Assembly (NCBI RefSeq): GCF_018882325.1
Contig: NZ_JACVOQ010000008.1
Span: 1 to 63,355, forward strand
DNA length: 63,355 nt
Source: Polynucleobacter sp. 78F-HAINBA
Lineage (GTDB): Bacteria > Pseudomonadota > Gammaproteobacteria > Burkholderiales > Burkholderiaceae
Direction: 5' to 3'
The translations under genes and the position numbers were made by a program. Of this stretch, positions 50,914 through 59,762 are shown one piece after another (the stretch's first letter is position 1; each line of letters begins with the position of its first letter). The notes under the pieces are model-generated. The model ran no database searches, was not told where the DNA came from, and saw nothing but the letters and a program-made list of their open reading frames with translations.

Positions 50914-51897
50914 GCAGTACTCTATGGCCGCTTTCAACTCATCTGGGTTGAAAGGGTCAAATGTTTTTCTTCCGGCAATCGCGCGCAACCAAGTTAACTG
51001 TCGCTTACCAAGCTGTCTAGTCGCGGCCAGTGCTTTGTAGCGCATTTCAGCTTGATCAACTTCACCAGATAGATATTCCCAGACTTGTCGATAGCCAACA
51101 GAGCGAATGGCAGGTAGATCACAATGCAGGTCAGGATTTTTTCTGAGTAACTCAACTTCCTCTAGCAATCCACCGACCAGCATTTCATCAAATCTTTTTT
51201 CTAAGTTCTGATGCAGGCGCAAACGATCACTTGGTTCTAGTGAGATCAGATCAATCCAATCTGGGATGGATGATCCTTCTCTGCCATCTTCGCTTGGCGA
51301 ATCTGCCAAGAGCCCCGACATGGGTTTGCCAGTAATTTCATAAACCTCTAAAGCACGTTGTACTCGTTGAGAGTCATTGGGCTGTAAACGTGCGGCGGTA
51401 ACGGGATCTACTTTGGCTAGCTCAGAATGCATCGCAGGCCAGCCAATCGCTTTGCCTTGTTCATCGAGACGGGCGCGGATCTCTGGATCTGCAGGTGGGA
51501 GGGAAGATAGGCCATATGCCCATGCGCGCCAATACAACATCGTGCCACCCACCACAACCGGAATATTTCCGCGCTTCCGGATTTCCTGGCACAGCCGCTT
51601 GGCATCATTTGCGAAGCGCGCGGCTGAATAGGATTCAGTGGGATCCAGGATATCGATTAAGTGGTGCTGAACCGCAGCTTGTTCTGCTTTAGTTGGTTTG
51701 GCGCTACCAATATCTAATCCGCGATATACCAAGGCGGAGTCCATGCTGATTAATTCAACGGTTTGACCTATGGATTTGGCATGCTCCGCTAATGCCATGG
51801 CGAGATGGGTTTTGCCTGCGCCTGTGGGGCCAACAATACACAGTATGGGTGGCTGATCAGATGGATGCGTAGGCTGAATGTGAAGTTCAGTTTGCAT
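50893..51897 (-). CDS. miaA: tRNA dimethylallyltransferase MiaA
   Basis: MiaA adds a dimethylallyl group to A37 of tRNAs that read codons starting with U. At 334 residues it has the P-loop GPTGAGKTHLA near residue 24, ISMDSALVYRGLDIGSAKPT, HHLIDILDPTESYSAARF, and the C-terminal RQLGKRQLTWLRAI. The ATG at 51897 stands 5 nt after a perfect TATAAT with no Shine-Dalgarno sequence, suggesting leaderless expression. Its last codons form one arm of the hairpin shared with purM. Confidence 0.96.
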   Translation of the reverse strand: MQTELHIQPTHPSDQPPILCIVGPTGAGKTHLAMALAEHAKSIGQTVELISMDSALVYRGLDIGSAKPTKAEQAAVQHHLIDILDPTESYSAARFANDAKRLCQEIRKRGNIPVVVGGTMLYWRAWAYGLSSLPPADPEIRARLDEQGKAIGWPAMHSELAKVDPVTAARLQPNDSQRVQRALEVYEITGKPMSGLLADSPSEDGREGSSIPDWIDLISLEPSDRLRLHQNLEKRFDEMLVGGLLEEVELLRKNPDLHCDLPAIRSVGYRQVWEYLSGEVDQAEMRYKALAATRQLGKRQLTWLRAIAGRKTFDPFNPDELKAAIEYCKQSLSK

Positions 51898-51902
51898 ACC
51901 GC

Positions 51903-51908
51903 ATTATA
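51903..51908 (-). promoter_or_regulatory. Perfect -10 box directly before miaA (leaderless candidate)
   Basis: TATAAT on the minus strand ends 5 nt before the miaA ATG. The intervening GCGGT is not a ribosome-binding site. No clear -35 was found 16-18 bp upstream. Confidence 0.5.
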
Positions 51909-51964
51909 GGAATGAAATGCCGCAATCGGTATTACTAGCCTGTTAATATCCTTGCAACTAATAC

Positions 51965-52624
51965 ATGGAGCGCGATTTGATCGATACCTTATTGCAGTTA
52001 GGCGATTTGCTGTTGCACATTGATCGTCATTTAGACGTAGTGATTCAGCAATATGGCTATTGGGCGTATGGCTTGCTCTTCGCTATTGTTTTTGCCGAGA
52101 CCGGTTTGGTAGTTGCCCCATTTTTGCCAGGTGATTCATTATTGTTTATTGCCGGAGCCTATTGCGCTACTGAGCATTTCAATCTGTGGACCCTTTGTAT
52201 TGGATTGTTAATCGCGGCTATTGCTGGCAATACTGTGAACTACTTCGTTGGTCGCTGGATTGGCGAAAGAATTTTTAGTAGCCAGTCTCGCTGGATTGAT
52301 CAAGCGGCTTTACGTAAGACACATTCTTTCTATGAGAAGCATGGTGGTAAGACGATTATCGTAGCCCGCTTTTTGCCGATCATTCGTACCTTCGCGCCAT
52401 TTGTTGCTGGCGTTTCAGCAATGAACTTCTCTCGCTTCCAGTTATTTAATGTTACTGGCGCACTCTTGTGGGTTTTTGGTTTAGTTGTTGCCGGCTACTT
52501 CTTTGGCAACATTCCCATCATTCGTCAAAACCTGAATGTGATCGTGTTGATTGGTATTGGTGCTGCAGCTATACCAATTGTGCTGGCTGCGCTATACAAA
52601 ATATTTCAGCGCAAAAAGAAATAA
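51965..52624 (+). CDS. DedA family membrane protein
   Basis: This is a 219-residue inner-membrane protein of the DedA/VTT family. E. coli members are needed for normal envelope function and several act as undecaprenyl-phosphate or phospholipid flippases. Family features are FAETGLVVAPFLPGDSLLFIAG near residue 45-65, AIAGNTVNYFVGRWIGER, and the re-entrant-loop motif VARFLPIIRTFAPFVAGVSAMN. A basic tail ends the protein. Which lipid it moves is unknown. It converges with the SirB1-family gene. Confidence 0.93.
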   Translation: MERDLIDTLLQLGDLLLHIDRHLDVVIQQYGYWAYGLLFAIVFAETGLVVAPFLPGDSLLFIAGAYCATEHFNLWTLCIGLLIAAIAGNTVNYFVGRWIGERIFSSQSRWIDQAALRKTHSFYEKHGGKTIIVARFLPIIRTFAPFVAGVSAMNFSRFQLFNVTGALLWVFGLVVAGYFFGNIPIIRQNLNVIVLIGIGAAAIPIVLAALYKIFQRKKK

Positions 52625-52656
52625 AGATTAGAAATAAGATCGTTGAATTGGGCTGC

Positions 52657-53499
52657 TTAGTGCAGCTTAGTCTGACTCTCTAGCGTAGCGATATGCTCAC
52701 GAATGTCTGCTGCATCTTCTGCGCCAGGCATTTCGCTTAAGTAGCGATGCAGATCCGCTATCGCAGGACGAACATACTCTAGTTGCGCAAAGATCAAACC
52801 ACGATCACGAACCTCTTCAGTTGAATCTGGCAGCAAGATCACTAGACGCTCTTGAATGCCCAGTAGCCGCTCCCAGCGCTCATCTTCCGAATAAATCATT
52901 TTGAGATTTCTCATGAAGCGCGAGAGGATTTCGCGAGAGCTAGAGGCTCTCAAGAAAATATTCAATGGCAGGCTGAGATCGCCGCGATAGCCTTTGGCAT
53001 CGAGGTATGGATCGAGCATCTCTTGCAATTGATTTTTTGAGAGGGAATCACCATTCAAGGGATCCATGATGATTTCGCCTTGTTGCAAGGAGATGCGCAT
53101 CATGAAGTGATTTGGGAAAGATACGCCACGAATATTCAAACCAATTTGCTGTCCGAGCTCCATCATCAAGATGGCTAGAGAAATCGGAATGCCGCGACGA
53201 TTCTCAATGATCTGATGCAGATAAGAATTCTCGGGCGCGTAGAAGTCATTCGGATTGGGACCAAAGCCCAACTCGTTGTAAAAGAAATGCTTGAGTAACT
53301 GCAGGCGCTGAATCGGTGGCGTATCCGGAGTAATGCGTTGCTTTAGTTTATTGCCCCACTGATCGATCTGATCAAGCACTCCTTGGACATCGAGGTCAGG
53401 GTAGGCATGTTGTGCAACTGCTACCGTCGCCTCGGTTAAGGGGAAGTGTTCGTCTTCAGCAACGAGGGATGTGAAATAGTCGAGTTGTTGTGTTGGCAT
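52657..53499 (-). CDS. SirB1 family protein (transglutaminase-like, TPR)
   Basis: From MPTQQLDYFTSLVAEDEHFPL the protein is 280 residues. It has the SirB1 transglutaminase-like core (NSYLHQIIENRRGIPISLAILMMELGQQIGLNIRGVSFPNHFMMR). The usual Cys position is replaced in this family, so protease activity is doubtful. A TPR-like C-terminus follows. Function is unknown; the name comes from a Salmonella gene once linked to invasion regulation. A longer frame to 53643 runs into murJ and is rejected. It starts 5 bp after murJ. Confidence 0.88.
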   Translation of the reverse strand: MPTQQLDYFTSLVAEDEHFPLTEATVAVAQHAYPDLDVQGVLDQIDQWGNKLKQRITPDTPPIQRLQLLKHFFYNELGFGPNPNDFYAPENSYLHQIIENRRGIPISLAILMMELGQQIGLNIRGVSFPNHFMMRISLQQGEIIMDPLNGDSLSKNQLQEMLDPYLDAKGYRGDLSLPLNIFLRASSSREILSRFMRNLKMIYSEDERWERLLGIQERLVILLPDSTEEVRDRGLIFAQLEYVRPAIADLHRYLSEMPGAEDAADIREHIATLESQTKLH

Positions 53500-53504
53500 A
53501 CGAG

Positions 53505-55058
53505 CTATTTTGCATGACGTAGGAATTTTTGCCAGCGAATACCGACAAGGCCTAAAGCTGCAAAATAAACCACTGCAGCGGCAGCTAGCCAAGCGGCCAC
53601 TAAACCTACTCGAGTCCAGGGGGTAGATTGAAGTGCTATCCAATCATGCGCGGTGGCTGCGTAATACAGTAGGAATGCAAAAGGAATTAAAGCCAGCAAT
53701 AACTGCCCTAGATACTTAAGCCAGGCAGCACTGGGTAGGGCGCCACGTCGATGCAGGCCTACCCAAAGGAGCGTGGCATTCAGGCAGGCGCCAGTACCAA
53801 CAGAGAGTGCAAGACCGGCATGCCCCAACCAAGGAACAAAAACTAAATTGGCTAATTGGGTTGCCACCAAGACTAGTAGGCCAATCTTTACTGGCGTGCG
53901 GATATCTTGCCGTGAGTAAAAACCGGGAGCTAAGATCTTCACCAAAATGAGGCCAATCAGTCCAACGCCATAAGCTGCTAAAGCACGCTGTGTCATCAAG
54001 ACATCCAAGGCGTTGAACTTGCCGTAGTGATACAGAACTGCTGCTAGTGGCTCACCAAAAATAAAGAGAGCAATTGCGCAAGGAGCAGCTAGCAAAAAGG
54101 TGAGTTGCAATCCCCAAATGAGAAGTTCACCAGCATGTACTAAATCATTTTTTGCATTTGCTTTGCTCAGGCTTGGCAGCAAAACCGTTCCCAGAGCTAC
54201 ACCTAAGAGGGCCGTCGGAAACTCCATCAGGCGATCTGCATAAGAGAGCCAGGACACGCTACCCGCTTGTAAGCGAGAAGCAATATTGGTATTGATGATG
54301 AGGGAAATCTGAGCAACAGAAACTGCAAAGACCGCGGGGCCCATTAATTTCATGACGCGCCTTGCGTCCGGATTTTTAACTGCTGCTTTGATGGCGCCTG
54401 GCAAAAGACCTACCCTAGGTAATAAGCCTAGTCGGGAGAGCGCTGGAACCTGAATCGCGAGCTGCAAAAAACCGCCCAAGAGCACGCCGATGCTGAGGGC
54501 GTAAATCGGTTGATCCAGATGGGGCGCCAGAAAGATGGCGCTACCAATAAGGGCTAAATTGAGTAAAACCGGGGTAAATGCCGGAATTGCAAAGCGGCCA
54601 AAGGTATTGAGGATCCCGGCTGACAGGGAAACCATGGAAATAAGGCCAATATAGGGGAACATGATTCGGGTCATGACCACGCTTGCCTCGTAGGCAGGGC
54701 CACCTTCAAAGCCTGTAGCTATGGCCAGAATCAACAGAGGGGCGCCAATAACCCCCAGGAGTACCGTGAGCAGCAAAGCCCAAAATAAGAGCGTAGCAAC
54801 GGCATTTACGAGGATTTGGGACTGTTTTACATCCCCTTGACTCGAAATTTCTCCCAAAATAGGGACAAATGCCTGAGAAAAGGCCCCCTCGGCAAAGAGT
54901 CGACGTAGCAGATTGGGTAGTCTGAAGGCCACATTAAAGGCATCCGTCCACTCTGAAGCCCCAAAACTACGGGCAATCAGGGTCTCCCGGAGTAGTCCGG
55001 TGATCCTGGAGAGCATCGTGAGGGAACTGACCTTAGCGGCAGCAGAAAGCAGATTCAT
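53505..55058 (-). CDS. murJ: Lipid II flippase MurJ
   Basis: MurJ moves lipid II across the inner membrane for peptidoglycan synthesis. At 517 residues it has about 13-14 hydrophobic segments and the family N-terminus SRITGLLRETLIARSFGASEWTDAFNVAFRLPNLLRRLFAEGAFSQAFVP, which contains the essential arginines. Further landmarks are LGTVLLPSLSKA and the FYSRQDIRTPVKIG segment. It lies divergently from rpsT, a conserved arrangement in proteobacteria. Confidence 0.97.
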   Translation of the reverse strand: MNLLSAAAKVSSLTMLSRITGLLRETLIARSFGASEWTDAFNVAFRLPNLLRRLFAEGAFSQAFVPILGEISSQGDVKQSQILVNAVATLLFWALLLTVLLGVIGAPLLILAIATGFEGGPAYEASVVMTRIMFPYIGLISMVSLSAGILNTFGRFAIPAFTPVLLNLALIGSAIFLAPHLDQPIYALSIGVLLGGFLQLAIQVPALSRLGLLPRVGLLPGAIKAAVKNPDARRVMKLMGPAVFAVSVAQISLIINTNIASRLQAGSVSWLSYADRLMEFPTALLGVALGTVLLPSLSKANAKNDLVHAGELLIWGLQLTFLLAAPCAIALFIFGEPLAAVLYHYGKFNALDVLMTQRALAAYGVGLIGLILVKILAPGFYSRQDIRTPVKIGLLVLVATQLANLVFVPWLGHAGLALSVGTGACLNATLLWVGLHRRGALPSAAWLKYLGQLLLALIPFAFLLYYAATAHDWIALQSTPWTRVGLVAAWLAAAAVVYFAALGLVGIRWQKFLRHAK

Positions 55059-55211
55059 GGGCTAATTTTCCCCTATTTATCAAGCGACTGGGCTTTTTTA
55101 GTCCTTTAATGTAAAATCTTGGGTTTTGGTGAGTCAGCTTGCAAATTTGGCGAACCCACGCAGATTTTCAGTTAATCGTATTTTGTAATTTTTATATAGC
55201 AAGGTTTAAAG

Positions 55212-55478
55212 ATGGCCAATACCGCACAAGCGCGTAAACGCGCACGGCAGGCAGTAAAACAGAATGAACACAACTCCAGTTTGCGTTCAAAGCTTCGCAC
55301 TTCCATCAAGGCAGTTCGTAAAGCAATTGAAACTGGCGACAAGGCTGCTGCAGCTAAAGTGTTCGCAGCAACTCAATCAACAATCGACAAGATTGCTGAT
55401 AAAAAGATTGCTCACAAAAATACTGCGTCACGTCAGAAGTCACGTTTGTCTGCAGCTATCAAGGCAATGGCAGCGTAA
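55212..55478 (+). CDS. rpsT: 30S ribosomal protein S20
   Basis: S20 binds 16S rRNA in the body of the small subunit. At 88 residues it is Ala/Lys/Arg-rich and begins [21 protein letters not shown], continuing with [20 protein letters not shown], as in the family. It is monocistronic, diverges from murJ, and ends in a strong terminator. A TAAAAT at 55112-55117 is a candidate -10, giving an 88-nt leader that could serve S20 autoregulation; the -35 match is poor. Confidence 0.98.
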   Translation: MANTAQARKRARQAVKQNEHNSSLRSKLRTSIKAVRKAIETGDKAAAAKVFAATQSTIDKIADKKIAHKNTASRQKSRLSAAIKAMAA

Positions 55479-55520
55479 GACTTTTATAGTTTTAGGCAGA
55501 CTCTAGAGAAATCAGAGTCT

Positions 55521-55550
55521 AAGCCCGCTCCTTATCAGAGCGGGTTTTTG
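55521..55550 (+). terminator. Intrinsic terminator of rpsT
   Basis: CCCGCTC (55524-55530) pairs with GAGCGGG (55538-55544), followed by TTTTTG and further Ts. It stands 45 bp after the rpsT stop, just before the convergent DUF3579 stop. Confidence 0.9.
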
Positions 55551-55553
55551 TTT

Positions 55554-55868
55554 TTAGGGCTGGGATTGTGAATTCGGTTCGAATTCACAGGCTTCTTCGA
55601 TTGGTAGGCTGTTGTCTTTGGCAAAGTTCATGACAAAGTCGAGCGCTCTCGGATCAAGATCTCTTAGTCTGGTATCAATAACAACGCATTTCACTTTTGC
55701 AATAACCACTGGCCTGACATAAGGCGAGTAAGTGAAGCGGGGGTCGCCAGCATCGCCTGGCGGGCGAAAAGTGGCCATCACCCCGCAAAGACGTTCGGCC
55801 CAGTCACTGGGACGAAAAGGTTTGCCAGAAGTTGTAATGCCTTGAATGAAAAGCTTTTTGTGGTTCAA
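55554..55868 (-). CDS. DUF3579 domain protein
   Basis: This is a small protein of about 104 residues with the DUF3579 pattern KLFIQGITTSGKPFRPSDWAERLCGVMATF, then DPRFTYSPYVRP and DTRLRDLDPRALDFVMNFAKDN. Function is unknown; the family is widespread in betaproteobacteria. No ATG start is available. The TTG at 55868 is used here; the frame stays open for 12 more codons to a TGA and offers only CTG, ATT or that TTG. It lies between rpsT and argF, facing rpsT. Confidence 0.85.
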   Translation of the reverse strand: MNHKKLFIQGITTSGKPFRPSDWAERLCGVMATFRPPGDAGDPRFTYSPYVRPVVIAKVKCVVIDTRLRDLDPRALDFVMNFAKDNSLPIEEACEFEPNSQSQP

Positions 55869-56021
55869 GTTGGCGTAGAAATCGTTGTAAGGAATCAGTG
55901 TTGCTCAGCCCTCTAGCTTAACAGTCTGCGAAGGCCTTAAGATGACTTTAGGAACTATTTTCGTGCAGTTCGATGCTCCAAACAAAAAATGCAAGCTAAA
56001 ACTCTAGTAGAAAGCTCAACA

Positions 56022-56969
56022 ATGACATCTTTGGCAAAGCCTCAAGTGCCTGGCCAGGTTAAGCATTACTTGCAGTTTGCTGACCTGACGCGCGAAGAGT
56101 ACGACTATCTCCTCAAGCGCTCTGCTTGGCTCAAGACCAAGTTCAAAAGTTACGAGACTTGGCATCCTTTGCATGATCGCACTCTAGCGATGATTTTTGA
56201 GAAGCATTCAACCCGCACTCGCCTTTCTTTTGAGGCGGGCATACACCAGCTTGGAGGTCATGCCGTATACCTGAACACCCGTGATACCCAGTTGGGTCGT
56301 GGCGAGCCCGTAGAAGACGCTGCGCAGGTAATTTCTAGGATGACTGACATCATCATGATCCGCACTTTTGGCCAAGAGATTATTGAGCGCTTTGCTGCCA
56401 ATTCTCGTGTGCCAGTGATCAATGGTCTAACCAATGAATATCATCCTTGCCAAGTATTGGCTGATATTTTTACCTTTGTAGAGGCGCGCGGCCCGATTCA
56501 GGGAAAAACAGTTGCTTGGGTGGGTGATGCCAACAATATGGCTTACACCTGGATTCAGGCAGCAGAGTGTTTGGATTTCCAAATTCGCTTCTCTGCTCCT
56601 GGTGGCTACCAGCTGGATGATTCCAGATTGACTGCTAAAGCATTAAAGCATCTCACCGTTTGTAGCGATCCAAAAGAGGCTTGCAAAGGCGCAGACTTAG
56701 TTACTACTGATGTATGGACCAGCATGGGCTATGAGGATGAAAATACTTCTCGTATGGCTGCCTTTAAAGACTGGATGGTGGATGAAGAGTTGATGTCATT
56801 AGCCAAGCCAGATGCTTTGTTCATGCATTGCTTACCCGCACATCGTGGTGAAGAGGTTTCTGCGGAAGTGATTGATGGTCCTCAAAGTATTGTTTGGGAA
56901 GAGGCTGAAAATCGTTTGCATGTTCAAAAGGCTTTGATGGAGTATCTACTCTGTGGTCGTTTGGACTAA
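56022..56969 (+). CDS. argF: Ornithine carbamoyltransferase
   Basis: ArgF makes citrulline from ornithine and carbamoyl phosphate. From MTSLAKPQVPGQVKHYLQFADL it is 315 residues. It has the carbamoyl-phosphate motif EKHSTRTRLSFE, TRDTQLGRGEP, the NGLTNEYHPCQVLAD segment, DVWTSMG and the ornithine-loop MHCLPAHRGEE. An in-frame ATG at 55989 would add 11 residues but has no ribosome-binding site, whereas AGAAAG precedes the chosen start. argG follows by 54 bp, so both late arginine steps are together. Confidence 0.95.
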   Translation: MTSLAKPQVPGQVKHYLQFADLTREEYDYLLKRSAWLKTKFKSYETWHPLHDRTLAMIFEKHSTRTRLSFEAGIHQLGGHAVYLNTRDTQLGRGEPVEDAAQVISRMTDIIMIRTFGQEIIERFAANSRVPVINGLTNEYHPCQVLADIFTFVEARGPIQGKTVAWVGDANNMAYTWIQAAECLDFQIRFSAPGGYQLDDSRLTAKALKHLTVCSDPKEACKGADLVTTDVWTSMGYEDENTSRMAAFKDWMVDEELMSLAKPDALFMHCLPAHRGEEVSAEVIDGPQSIVWEEAENRLHVQKALMEYLLCGRLD

Positions 56970-57023
56970 TTTAAGTAATTTGTCTTTGTTGGTTATTGAT
57001 TAATTTTTGATTGAATAGAAATC

Positions 57024-58253
57024 ATGTCTGATATTAAAAAAGTAGTTTTAGCGTATTCCGGTGGTCTTGACACTAGCGTGATCTTGAAATGGCTTCAAGA
57101 TACATATCAATGTGAGATCGTTACTTTTACCGCCGATTTAGGTCAGGGCGAAGAGCTTGAGCCAGCACGTGCTAAAGCGCTGCAGTTTGGCATCAAGCCA
57201 GAAAATATTTTTATTGATGACTTGCGTGAAGAGTTTGTGCGTGACTTTGTATTCCCCATGTTCCGCGCCAATACCATTTACGAAGGTGAGTATCTTTTAG
57301 GTACTTCCATCGCACGCCCATTGATCGCTAAACGTCAAATTGAGATTGCTCGTCAGACTGGTGCGGACTCTGTTTCACACGGTGCTACCGGCAAAGGTAA
57401 TGACCAGGTACGTTTTGAGTTGGGTTACTACGCACTTGAGCCAGGAATCAAAGTTATTGCTCCATGGCGTGAATGGGATTTGCTCTCTCGTGAAAAATTG
57501 ATGGCCTATGCAGAAAAGCATGGCATCCCAGTTGAGATGAAACATAAGCAAGGCGGCTCACCATATTCCATGGATGCCAACTTGTTGCACATCAGTTACG
57601 AGGGTCGTCATCTCGAGAATCCAAATGCTGAAGCTGAAGAATCCATGTGGCGTTGGACGGTCTCTCCCGAGAAAGCTCCAGACGCCCCAGAAATCATTGA
57701 AATTGAATTCCGTGCTGGTGATCCAGTGGCGATTAATGGAAAAGCTTATAAGCCACACGATTTGTTGGCTGAGCTCAATCGCATCGGTGGTATGCATGGC
57801 ATTGGTCGACTCGACTTAGTTGAGAACCGCTTTGTTGGTATGAAGAGTCGTGGCTGCTATGAAACTCCTGGCGGCACTATCTTGTTAAAAGCGCACCGCG
57901 GTATTGAGAGTATTACCTTGGATCGTGAGGTAGCTCACCTCAAAGATGACTTGATGCCACGTTACGCTAGCTTGATCTACAACGGTTTATGGTGGGCGCC
58001 AGAGCGTCTAGCTTTACAAACCTTGATTGATCACACGCAACAGATGGTCAATGGTGTTGTGCGCCTGAAACTCTACAAAGGATCTGTCTCTGTGATCTCA
58101 CGTGACTCAGCAAATACTTTGTTTGATCAAACGATTGCTACCTTTGATGATGACGGCGGTGCCTACAACCAGGCTGATGCTGGTGGATTCATTAAGCTCA
58201 ATGCTTTGCGTATGCGGATTGCTGAAACTGCAAGACGTAAGCGTGCTAAATAA
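57024..58253 (+). CDS. argG: Argininosuccinate synthase
   Basis: ArgG joins citrulline and aspartate with ATP to form argininosuccinate. At 409 residues it has the PP-loop [15 protein letters not shown] near residue 9, then [46 protein letters not shown] and the C-terminal FLKG-type tetramer region ([22 protein letters not shown]). It is cotranscribed with argF and possibly with ppnP 45 bp downstream. argH is not in the window. Confidence 0.98.
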   Translation: MSDIKKVVLAYSGGLDTSVILKWLQDTYQCEIVTFTADLGQGEELEPARAKALQFGIKPENIFIDDLREEFVRDFVFPMFRANTIYEGEYLLGTSIARPLIAKRQIEIARQTGADSVSHGATGKGNDQVRFELGYYALEPGIKVIAPWREWDLLSREKLMAYAEKHGIPVEMKHKQGGSPYSMDANLLHISYEGRHLENPNAEAEESMWRWTVSPEKAPDAPEIIEIEFRAGDPVAINGKAYKPHDLLAELNRIGGMHGIGRLDLVENRFVGMKSRGCYETPGGTILLKAHRGIESITLDREVAHLKDDLMPRYASLIYNGLWWAPERLALQTLIDHTQQMVNGVVRLKLYKGSVSVISRDSANTLFDQTIATFDDDGGAYNQADAGGFIKLNALRMRIAETARRKRAK

Positions 58254-58298
58254 TTTAGATAAATAACTAAGCAGTAATTCAGATTAGAAAGAATAAAG

Positions 58299-58604
58299 AT
58301 GCAATTTGATCAAGTCTCTGTAGGTAAAAAAGCCAATGTATTTTTCGATGGTAAGTGTGTATCTCACACTGTGACCTTGCCAAACGGCATTCGCAAGTCA
58401 GTTGGTGTTGTGCTGCCAAGTACTTTACGTTTTGACCTCAGTACTAAAGAAGTGATGGAAGTGGTTGATGGTAATGCGTTTGTTAGCATCAACGGTGCTC
58501 CAGAAGTCGAGTTCAAGGCTGGTCAAAGCTGGGAAGTGGAGAAGGGTGGTTACTTCATCATTCGTGCCGAGTCTCCAGTGCACTATGTTTGCCACTTTGA
58601 ATAA
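58299..58604 (+). CDS. ppnP: Pyrimidine/purine nucleoside phosphorylase PpnP
   Basis: PpnP is a small cupin-fold enzyme that phosphorolyses several nucleosides to base and ribose 1-phosphate. At 101 residues it shows the family run ANVFFDGKCVSHTV, GIRKSVGVVLPSTLRFDLST, EVMEVVDGNAFVSI and SWEVEKGGYFIIRAESPVHYVCHF. An AGAAAGAA ribosome-binding site precedes the ATG. It is the last gene of the arg run and is followed by a strong terminator. Its link to arginine synthesis is unclear. Confidence 0.94.
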   Translation: MQFDQVSVGKKANVFFDGKCVSHTVTLPNGIRKSVGVVLPSTLRFDLSTKEVMEVVDGNAFVSINGAPEVEFKAGQSWEVEKGGYFIIRAESPVHYVCHFE

Positions 58605-58646
58605 GTAGGCGAGCAAGCAAGAGAAGCACTCTTCTTGTATCTAAAA

Positions 58647-58676
58647 GAAAACGCAGACCGAGGTCTGCGTTTTTGT
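58647..58676 (+). terminator. Intrinsic terminator of argFG-ppnP
   Basis: ACGCAGACC (58651-58659) pairs with GGTCTGCGT (58662-58670), flanked by an A-run and followed by TTTTG. The symmetric flanks could also stop the convergent DUF192 gene. Confidence 0.92.
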
Positions 58677-58698
58677 TTCTATGGGTGCCAATAAGCTT

Positions 58699-59154
58699 TT
58701 ACTTCTTAGGCAGGCCCTGAATTACTGTGCCAGGGACAATGACTCTCTCGGAGAACCACTGTTTGTTCATCTCTAGCGCGTATCGGACTGCTGCCTTAGG
58801 GCAGTGGTTGTTGGTAGTCTCGGCCTGCATCTCTTCGATATTCACGATCTTGCCATCATCCGCAATGAAGGCGATGGATAGTGGAATCTTGGTGTTGTTC
58901 ATCCAAAAGCAATGCCCCGCCTTTTGCTCAAAGATAAAAAGCATGCCGGAGTTGGTGGGCATGCTGGTCCGATTCATGAGTCCAACTTCACGGGCCTTGG
59001 GGGTATCTGCTAGCTCTGCCTGAATGCGGTAGATGCCAGCTTTAAGTTCAATCGTCGGTAGGCCAACATTTTGCTGTGCAAATGTCGCGCTTGAAAAGCT
59101 GCCGACAATCGCCGCCAATGTAAATATGAATTGTTTGATGTTCGGTAAACGCAT
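58699..59154 (-). CDS. DUF192 family exported protein
   Basis: This is a 151-residue protein with an N-terminal signal peptide (basic MRLPNIKQ, hydrophobic FIFTLAAIVGSF, cleavage after ATFA, about residue 26). It carries a DUF192 domain: FRIQAELADTPKAREVGLMNRTSMP-like sequence near 44-66, then GMLFIFEQKAGHCFWMNNTKIPLSIAFI and the RYALEMNKQWF end. The family folds as a small beta protein of unknown function found in bacteria and archaea. It probably acts in the periplasm. It lies after the cold-shock gene in the same direction but behind a terminator. Confidence 0.9.
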   Translation of the reverse strand: MRLPNIKQFIFTLAAIVGSFSSATFAQQNVGLPTIELKAGIYRIQAELADTPKAREVGLMNRTSMPTNSGMLFIFEQKAGHCFWMNNTKIPLSIAFIADDGKIVNIEEMQAETTNNHCPKAAVRYALEMNKQWFSERVIVPGTVIQGLPKK

Positions 59155-59224
59155 GATGTTTTAAGTGATTGGTGTAAGTGAGGGTAATTCTAAGGCAGGG
59201 CCGGTATGGCAAGAAAATACAGGC

Positions 59225-59255
59225 GAAAAAAACCCAGGAACAAGTCCTGGGTTTT
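59225..59255 (-). terminator. Intrinsic terminator of the cold-shock gene
   Basis: On the minus strand AACCCAGGA pairs with TCCTGGGTT around a 5-base loop (59231-59253), followed by a run of Ts (plus-strand A-run 59226-59232). It lies 20 bp past the cold-shock stop codon. Confidence 0.92.
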
Positions 59256-59274
59256 AGTAATGATCTAAAGCAGA

Positions 59275-59478
59275 TTAAGCTGCTTGGATATTAGTAGCTT
59301 GTTTGCCTTTAGGACCTTGGGTAATGTCAAACGTTACCTTTTGGTTTTCCTTGAGGGTTTTGAACCCAGGCATTGTGATTGCGCTGAAATGCGCAAACAA
59401 CTCTTCTTCACCATCATCAGGTTTGATAAAGCCAAAACCTTTTGCATCATTGAACCACTTAACAATTCCGGTCGCCAT
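59275..59478 (-). CDS. Cold-shock protein, CspA family
   Basis: This is a 67-residue single cold-shock domain that binds single-stranded RNA and DNA and melts RNA structure. RNP1 is KGFGFI near residue 14-19 and RNP2 is LFAHFS near 28-33, where the more usual form is VFVHFS. It begins [18 protein letters not shown]. The monocistronic gene has a candidate promoter that would leave a leader of about 105 nt, as expected for cold-regulated members, and a strong terminator. Confidence 0.96.
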   Translation of the reverse strand: MATGIVKWFNDAKGFGFIKPDDGEEELFAHFSAITMPGFKTLKENQKVTFDITQGPKGKQATNIQAA

Positions 59479-59588
59479 GCGAACTCCATTACATAAACTT
59501 AAAACAACCGTGATGAGGGTGAATACTTTTTAATCAGTCTCGCTCTACAACACGCCTAAATAGGACTTCAAATAAAGCCTACCCCCTG

Positions 59589-59617
59589 ATTGTTTGCCCT
59601 TTATGGTGGGGTGTCAA
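59589..59617 (-). promoter_or_regulatory. Candidate promoter of the cold-shock gene
   Basis: On the minus strand TTGACA (59617-59612), a 17-bp spacer and AACAAT (59594-59589) form a sigma70-like promoter with a perfect -35 and a weak -10. The start near 59582 would give a leader of just over 100 nt before the ATG at 59478. Confidence 0.5.
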
Positions 59618-59749
59618 GGGGTTGGGCAAAGATAGTTACTGTTAAAGCCCCCTTTTTTTATCGAAAAATGCCCCAATATGGGGTTAAGAGCCCTTTCTTG
59701 ATGGTTTTTTGCAACAAAGCCCTCAAATCCAAATTTTTATATCTGTGTT

Positions 59750-59755
59750 TAGAAT
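59750..59755 (+). promoter_or_regulatory. -10-like element directly before clpS (leaderless candidate)
   Basis: TAGAAT ends 7 nt before the clpS ATG at 59763, and no Shine-Dalgarno sequence lies in between. A second AT-rich hexamer a little upstream (TATATC, near 59739) could serve an earlier in-frame ATG at 59754, so the assignment is tentative. Confidence 0.35.
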
Positions 59756-59762
59756 GTTTCTC

